From assembly GCA_026986655.1 (NCBI GenBank), contig JALSOD010000221.1, forward strand, positions 1-9,123: a stretch of DNA of 9,123 nt, written 5' to 3'. Shown piece after piece: positions 5,980 to 9,123 of the stretch. The stretch is from Caldifarciminota bacterium (lineage in GTDB: Bacteria > Hydrothermota > Hydrothermia > B15-G9 > WFZT01). The notes beneath the pieces were generated by a model that saw only the letters and a program-made list of their open reading frames with translations, was not told where the DNA came from and ran no database searches. The first letter of the stretch is position 1. Every line of letters starts with the position of its first letter. The translations under genes were made by a program, and so were the position numbers.

Positions 5980-7272
5980 TGGTATATGTTATTAACCATT
6001 CTCATTACTTTCGCACTTGAAATTCCTATGGGATATGGTCAACTGTCCTTCAACCCGGTTTATTTATTGAAAACTCAGACACAGTATGGAGATTTTGCTT
6101 ATCCAATTTTACCCTCAAATGTCACTGTATCGGGTTTCCCAATCCCTTTCAATAACGACGTATCAGTATATTTTTCAAAAGTATTCACCCTCAAGTCCTC
6201 AATATTTTCTTTTGAATTTCTACCCAAGGATTACAATGTGAAAGAGGCATTGACAATCCTCAATTCTGGTAGGGGTTCCGGAGATTTTTCTTATGCTGGA
6301 CTCTTTTTCAAAGAAGGGTATAAAAATCTTAATTTTTCCTTCTCCGGGGATTTTACATCTTATGCAGCTTATAAGACATCCGCCATTGGTCCGGGGATTT
6401 CCTACCAGAACGGGAGAGGGAAAACATCCATTTTTTTCTATAGATTCAAGCGAGACTCACTGAGGTATATAAAAATACTCCTTATCCAGAATAAATTTGA
6501 TAGCGGCAAAAAAAACATTGGTTTTATTTACGGAGAATCATTTGAAAACAGAGTATATTACTTTACCGGTATTAAGGGAAATTTTCTTCTGAAGGGGATA
6601 GTTTTCGATCTATTAATGGAAAGGACATCAAATAAAAGTTACACATGGAGGCTAAGTCTTAAAAAGTCGGGTTCCTACTTGGGAATTTCTTCACCATTTG
6701 AGTCAGGAGATATTCTTCCGGAAATAGCCTTAAGAAAGGAATTTAAAAACTTGTTTCTCGATCTTGAGGGTAAAGCAATAGAACCCTTAATACCTGACTC
6801 GAATTACTTCTACTATTCACTTGCCGGATTAGGGATGAATTATTTCAAAAAAATCAGGCTTTACCTGGGAGGAGGATATATGGCAGAGGGAGGGATTATT
6901 ACCGGTGGTTATAAATTCATTACCGGAAATTTATCACTTTCCCGGACAGTGAAAGGCATCAAATTTGATTTTGCCGGAAAGATTTTTAAACCACTTAAAA
7001 ACATAAATTTTGACAGGGAATTTAATTCGAGGCTGAGTGTATTCTACGAAAGGAAATTTGGTAGTGATAGTCAAATAGGAGCTGGCTTTTTCGTGGATTA
7101 TTTTGGTGACAAGATATTTCATTTCTCAGTTTTTTCTGATATCGTACTTTTTAACAGCGTGAGGTTGAGAGTAGAGGAGTATAATCTTAACGGAGAATAT
7201 TATCCTTTTAATTATTCGGGGAACAGTGATAGATTTTACAGAATATCAGTCGTAACCCAGTTATGGAATTAA
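5962..7272 (+). CDS. Secreted beta-rich protein, probable outer-membrane beta-barrel
   Basis: I do not recognise a named family. From ATG 5962 the 436-residue product starts with a signal peptide: charged MFRQNNWY, hydrophobic MLLTILITFALEI, then a likely cleavage after GYG before QLSFNP. The rest is a long run of short amphipathic, aromatic-rich strands with alternating hydrophobic residues, separated by Gly/Asn/Asp/Ser turns (for example LNFSFSGDFTSY, FLDLEGKA, IRLYLGGGYM, SRLSVFYERKF, FHFSVFSDIVLF). It has no cysteine-rich or enzymatic motif and ends SVVTQLWN, close to the aromatic-terminated last strand typical of outer-membrane barrels. About 18-22 strands are imaginable by eye. The start is uncertain: TTG 5950, ATG 5962 or ATG 5986. 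I chose 5962 because its Arg gives a normal signal-peptide n-region; 5986 fits a leaderless promoter better. No start has a ribosome site. The last 12 bp overlap the convergent regulator gene. Confidence 0.7.
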   Translation: MFRQNNWYMLLTILITFALEIPMGYGQLSFNPVYLLKTQTQYGDFAYPILPSNVTVSGFPIPFNNDVSVYFSKVFTLKSSIFSFEFLPKDYNVKEALTILNSGRGSGDFSYAGLFFKEGYKNLNFSFSGDFTSYAAYKTSAIGPGISYQNGRGKTSIFFYRFKRDSLRYIKILLIQNKFDSGKKNIGFIYGESFENRVYYFTGIKGNFLLKGIVFDLLMERTSNKSYTWRLSLKKSGSYLGISSPFESGDILPEIALRKEFKNLFLDLEGKAIEPLIPDSNYFYYSLAGLGMNYFKKIRLYLGGGYMAEGGIITGGYKFITGNLSLSRTVKGIKFDFAGKIFKPLKNINFDREFNSRLSVFYERKFGSDSQIGAGFFVDYFGDKIFHFSVFSDIVLFNSVRLRVEEYNLNGEYYPFNYSGNSDRFYRISVVTQLWN

Positions 7273-8496
7273 TTCGTAGATAGTGTTTTTCCCTTTCCCA
7301 ACTTTTCTCAGTATCCCTCTTTTAACAAGATTACTCAGGTCAAGTCTCGCTGTTCTCTCGGAAACTCCCATTAATTTTTCATAATCTTTTCTTGTTATAT
7401 AGCCGGTGTTTTTTATGTAATCAAGGAGTTTTCTTTCTCTTTCATTCAGTCTTCTTGATTGTATTGACGATTTAACGGATATTTTTGCCAGTGTCCCTCC
7501 ATGAAATTTTTCAAACACAATTGGGTTTAGGTTACACAGGAGAGAATTTTTGTTTACCTGTGACAAACCAGCACCAGATGATCTAATAATTCCCATTAAT
7601 CCGGCAAATCTATAGAGAAGCGGGTTCCTGATATAGACTGAAAATGGCTTTGGAACATCAGATTCACCCTCTGTAACTCCCGGGTTCCAGATTTCAATTT
7701 CCTTCTCAAGATAACTAATGGTTATTGGTATTGGAACCGTGTAATCGCGATGGATCAATGCATTCGCTATAATTTCAACCAGTATGTGATTCAGGCAATC
7801 ACGGAAGCGGTTTAAACTAAGTGATTGATATATTTCAACTTCTGTTAATTTACTTAATACTAATTGTGACGCCTTTTTTATAAGCTCGGGGATACACCCG
7901 GTAAGTTTTTCAATCTCCCCACCTGATGAACGAAATACGATATAGGCGCCGGCGACGTATAAATCCGGTCTTTTCCCTGTTAAGAAAATTAGAGTTTTTG
8001 TGGGCTTTCCGTCCCTTATTAGTCCAGATCGCTCAAAGACATTTGATATTCCAATACCCCATATTTTTTCAAGATTTTCTCTCAATTTATTGACCAATGT
8101 ATGATCAAAAAACCGTTCTCCTGAGAGGGGAACAGTCTCTGAACTGACATCCCTAAAAGGGAGCTTGACGAGCGAAACTATGTCGTCACGAGTTGGCACC
8201 TTCAAACGGCCATCGGCAAATAGAAGTATCTTACCATCTATGGAATAGGGTTTTAAGGGACCATCTGGAATTACAAAGTACGAAAGCTCACCCTGGTTAA
8301 ATATGGATACTTCAATAGGAGGCTCGATGGAGTTTTTGTCAAAATAGTAACCGTTTTCACACCTGTACGTTATTATCCCACCACCCGAATTAGCGAAAGC
8401 TACGATGTAGCTGAGCAGCTTCGATTCATCCCTACAGGAGAGCTGAACCTTATTCTCAAATTGTTCAATCAACCCACCAATTATTTCCGGCAACAT
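7261..8496 (-). CDS. COG2865-like transcriptional regulator: AlbA_2-like, GHKL ATPase-like and C-terminal winged helix
   Basis: A 411-residue, three-part protein. The N-terminal part (about 10-105) keeps the AFANSGGGII core (33-42) of AlbA_2/Schlafen-type domains but lacks the usual upstream ExxxxEFK signature. The middle (about 235-340) resembles the HATPase_c_4 GHKL fold: N-box EIIANALIHRDY (241-252), a strand plus IEIWNPG (267-273), and RNPLLYRFAGLMGIIRSSGAGL (290-311), which matches the family's RNP...G-(I/L)-I-E-x-x-G-(T/A)-G-L segment. The C-terminal winged helix (about 350-411) has YITRKDYEKLMGVSERTARLDLSNLVKRGIL. Such proteins are common and mostly uncharacterised; ATP binding and gene control are inferred from the folds. 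ATG 8496 is the only plausible start, has no ribosome site, and lies 6 nt after a -10 box. The upstream region carries four palindromes, which points to autoregulation. It is divergent from the MmgE/PrpD gene and convergent with the barrel gene. Confidence 0.82.
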   Translation of the reverse strand: MLPEIIGGLIEQFENKVQLSCRDESKLLSYIVAFANSGGGIITYRCENGYYFDKNSIEPPIEVSIFNQGELSYFVIPDGPLKPYSIDGKILLFADGRLKVPTRDDIVSLVKLPFRDVSSETVPLSGERFFDHTLVNKLRENLEKIWGIGISNVFERSGLIRDGKPTKTLIFLTGKRPDLYVAGAYIVFRSSGGEIEKLTGCIPELIKKASQLVLSKLTEVEIYQSLSLNRFRDCLNHILVEIIANALIHRDYTVPIPITISYLEKEIEIWNPGVTEGESDVPKPFSVYIRNPLLYRFAGLMGIIRSSGAGLSQVNKNSLLCNLNPIVFEKFHGGTLAKISVKSSIQSRRLNERERKLLDYIKNTGYITRKDYEKLMGVSERTARLDLSNLVKRGILRKVGKGKNTIYELIP

Positions 8497-8555
8497 ACCG
8501 GTATGTTATAAAAATTTGCCGGCAATGTCAATTAGTGCCGGTAAATTACCGGTAA
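8492..8555. promoter_or_regulatory. Cluster of four CCGG-centred palindromic operator-like sites
   Basis: Site 1 (8492-8507) is a perfect 16-bp palindrome, AACATACCGGTATGTT, covering the regulator's start codon and predicted start site. Site 2 (8516-8525, TTGCCGGCAA) and site 4 (8546-8555, TTACCGGTAA) are perfect 10-bp palindromes. Site 3 (8536-8543, TGCCGGTA) is imperfect. The shared core is T-R-CCGG-Y-A. Centre-to-centre distances are 21, 19 and 11 bp, near whole helical turns, so bound proteins would face roughly the same side. Sites 1 and 2 cover the -10 and the promoter spacer, and sites 3 and 4 lie just upstream of the -35, as expected for cooperative autorepression. The regulator encoded directly downstream is the natural candidate binder (inference). 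Confidence 0.65.
8503..8531 (-). promoter_or_regulatory. Promoter of the winged-helix/ATPase regulator gene
   Basis: Minus-strand TTGACA (8531-8526, perfect consensus) and TAACAT (8508-8503, 4 of 6) are 17 nt apart, and 6 nt separate the -10 from the ATG (8496). The predicted first transcribed base is the A of the start codon. The promoter is covered by palindromic sites 1 and 2. Confidence 0.6.
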
Positions 8556-8635
8556 AATCGGAGTTTTCTGGGATATAAGTTTTGTGGAAAACGCATCTTT
8601 CAAAAATCAAACATTTATGAAGTTTATTGCAATTC

Positions 8636-8660
8636 ATGTAAATTACATTTTGAAATTCAA
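8636..8660. promoter_or_regulatory. Two adjoining palindromes at the MmgE/PrpD promoter
   Basis: ATGTAA-A-TTACAT (8636-8648) is an inverted repeat with 6-bp arms ending just before the -35 box. TTGAA-A-TTCAA (8650-8660) contains the -35 itself. The first shares the 9-mer GTAAATTAC with operator sites 3-4 (8541-8549). They could be regulator sites for the divergent gene, but AT-rich palindromes of this size also occur by chance. Confidence 0.35.
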
Positions 8661-8677
8661 GATATTGCATTTATAAT
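8650..8677 (+). promoter_or_regulatory. Promoter of the MmgE/PrpD-family gene
   Basis: TTGAAA (8650-8655, 5 of 6) and TATAAT (8672-8677, perfect) are 16 nt apart. The predicted start is near 8684, giving a leader of about 60 nt that contains the GGGAGGTG ribosome site used by the gene. Confidence 0.65.
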
Positions 8678-8744
8678 AGTCCAAAATTCTAATGAGGAGA
8701 TGATACGGATCAAGAAAAAGAAATGCTGGGAGGTGAAGTTTTAA

Positions 8745-9123
8745 GTGAGTCAAATCATGAGAGACCTTGTATATGATATTGTCGATTACATCTTCGAAAC
8801 AAAATTCGAAGACATACCGGAATCAACAATAAAGAACACCAAGATGTTTATCTTTGACACTATCGGTGTTGCCATCGCCGGTACAAGAGCGCCTGGTGTC
8901 AAAGAGCTAAGAGAAGTCCTTCTTGAAAATGCTGGTAAAGGACATGCAACGGTGTTTAAGTTTAGAGACAGCCTTTCCGCAACTTCAGCGAGTCTCCTGA
9001 ACAGTGTATTGATTCATGCGTTTGATTTTGACGACACCTTTGATGAAGGTGCATTACATACCAATGTTTCGGTTCTGCCAGCTGTTTTCTCTCTGGCGGA
9101 GAAATCTGGTAACATATCGGGAA
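8745..9123 (+). CDS. MmgE/PrpD-family protein (2-methylcitrate dehydratase-like), N-terminal 126 residues
   Basis: A partial gene leaving the window at the right edge. The translation from GTG 8745 starts MSQIMRDLVYDIVDYIFETK and contains IPESTIKNTKMFIFDTIGVAIAGTRAPG (24-51), SATSASLLNSVLIHAFDFDDTFDEGALHTNVSVLPAVFSLAEKSG (78-122). This matches the MmgE/PrpD all-helical domain, with the expected His-Ala-(F/L)-Asp-Phe-Asp-Asp segment and the following His. The family includes 2-methylcitrate dehydratase (propionate breakdown), cis-aconitate decarboxylase and many dehydratases of unknown substrate; the visible part does not decide among them. The GTG start has a GGGAGGTG ribosome site about 10 nt upstream; an ATG at 8757 is too far from it. 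A 14-codon frame (ATG 8700 to TAA 8744) abuts the GTG, but its own ribosome site is too close to its start. Confidence 0.88.
   Translation, partial: MSQIMRDLVYDIVDYIFETKFEDIPESTIKNTKMFIFDTIGVAIAGTRAPGVKELREVLLENAGKGHATVFKFRDSLSATSASLLNSVLIHAFDFDDTFDEGALHTNVSVLPAVFSLAEKSGNISG

Noticed and set aside
8700..8744. 14-codon ORF (MIRIKKKKCWEVKF) before the MmgE/PrpD gene
   Set aside because: Its GAGGAG site directly touches the ATG, too close for initiation, and its stop abutting the GTG can be chance.
1..9123. CRISPR array, tRNA, rRNA, transposase, toxin-antitoxin or phage genes
   Set aside because: I looked on both strands for regular spaced repeats, cloverleaf segments and hallmark motifs and saw none; every long gene is accounted for by other families.

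Overview
The window is AT-rich bacterial chromosome. The lineage has an outer membrane (signal-peptide beta-barrel candidate) and type IV pili (PilT-like ATPase). The Lys/Glu/Ile-rich proteins and the 4Fe-4S family 4 uracil-DNA glycosylase suggest a thermophilic or anaerobic, probably uncultured lineage (candidate phyla such as WOR-3/Stahlbacteria come to mind). That placement is a guess; no rRNA or tRNA is present to test it.

Layout. (1) 1-2171, minus strand: a tight housekeeping operon read as rpoZ (RNA polymerase omega), coaBC (coenzyme A synthesis), a family 4 uracil-DNA glycosylase, and a UbiA/MenA-type prenyltransferase cut by the left edge. Adjacent genes overlap or nearly so. (2) 2172-2486: spacer with a weak promoter, a possible 29-codon leader ORF ending two bases before rpoZ, and a terminator-like hairpin. 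(3) 2487-5512, minus strand: a pilT-like retraction ATPase and an acyl-CoA carboxyltransferase (1-nt gap), then a 78-residue winged-helix protein with its own plausible promoter. (4) 5513-5949: divergent spacer with three tandem degenerate C-rich hairpin repeats. (5) 5962-7272, plus strand: an unrecognised secreted, beta-rich, probable outer-membrane protein. Its 3' end overlaps by 12 bp the convergent regulator gene at 7261-8496, a COG2865-like protein with AlbA_2-like, GHKL ATPase-like and winged-helix parts. (6) 8497-8744: a divergent control region with four CCGG-centred palindromes lying over the regulator promoter, then a well-formed promoter for a MmgE/PrpD-family gene that leaves the window at the right edge.

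The most interesting signals are regulatory. The regulator gene has a TTGACA promoter whose predicted start site falls on its ATG. A perfect 16-bp palindrome spans that start codon, and three related sites lie upstream at roughly helical spacing, which looks like autoregulation. pilT, and possibly the barrel gene, show the same geometry: a -10 box 6-7 nt before the start codon and no Shine-Dalgarno sequence, which predicts leaderless mRNAs. The other genes carry clear GGAGG-type sites. I did not find a convincing new multi-gene system; most genes are recognisable housekeeping or metabolic families.
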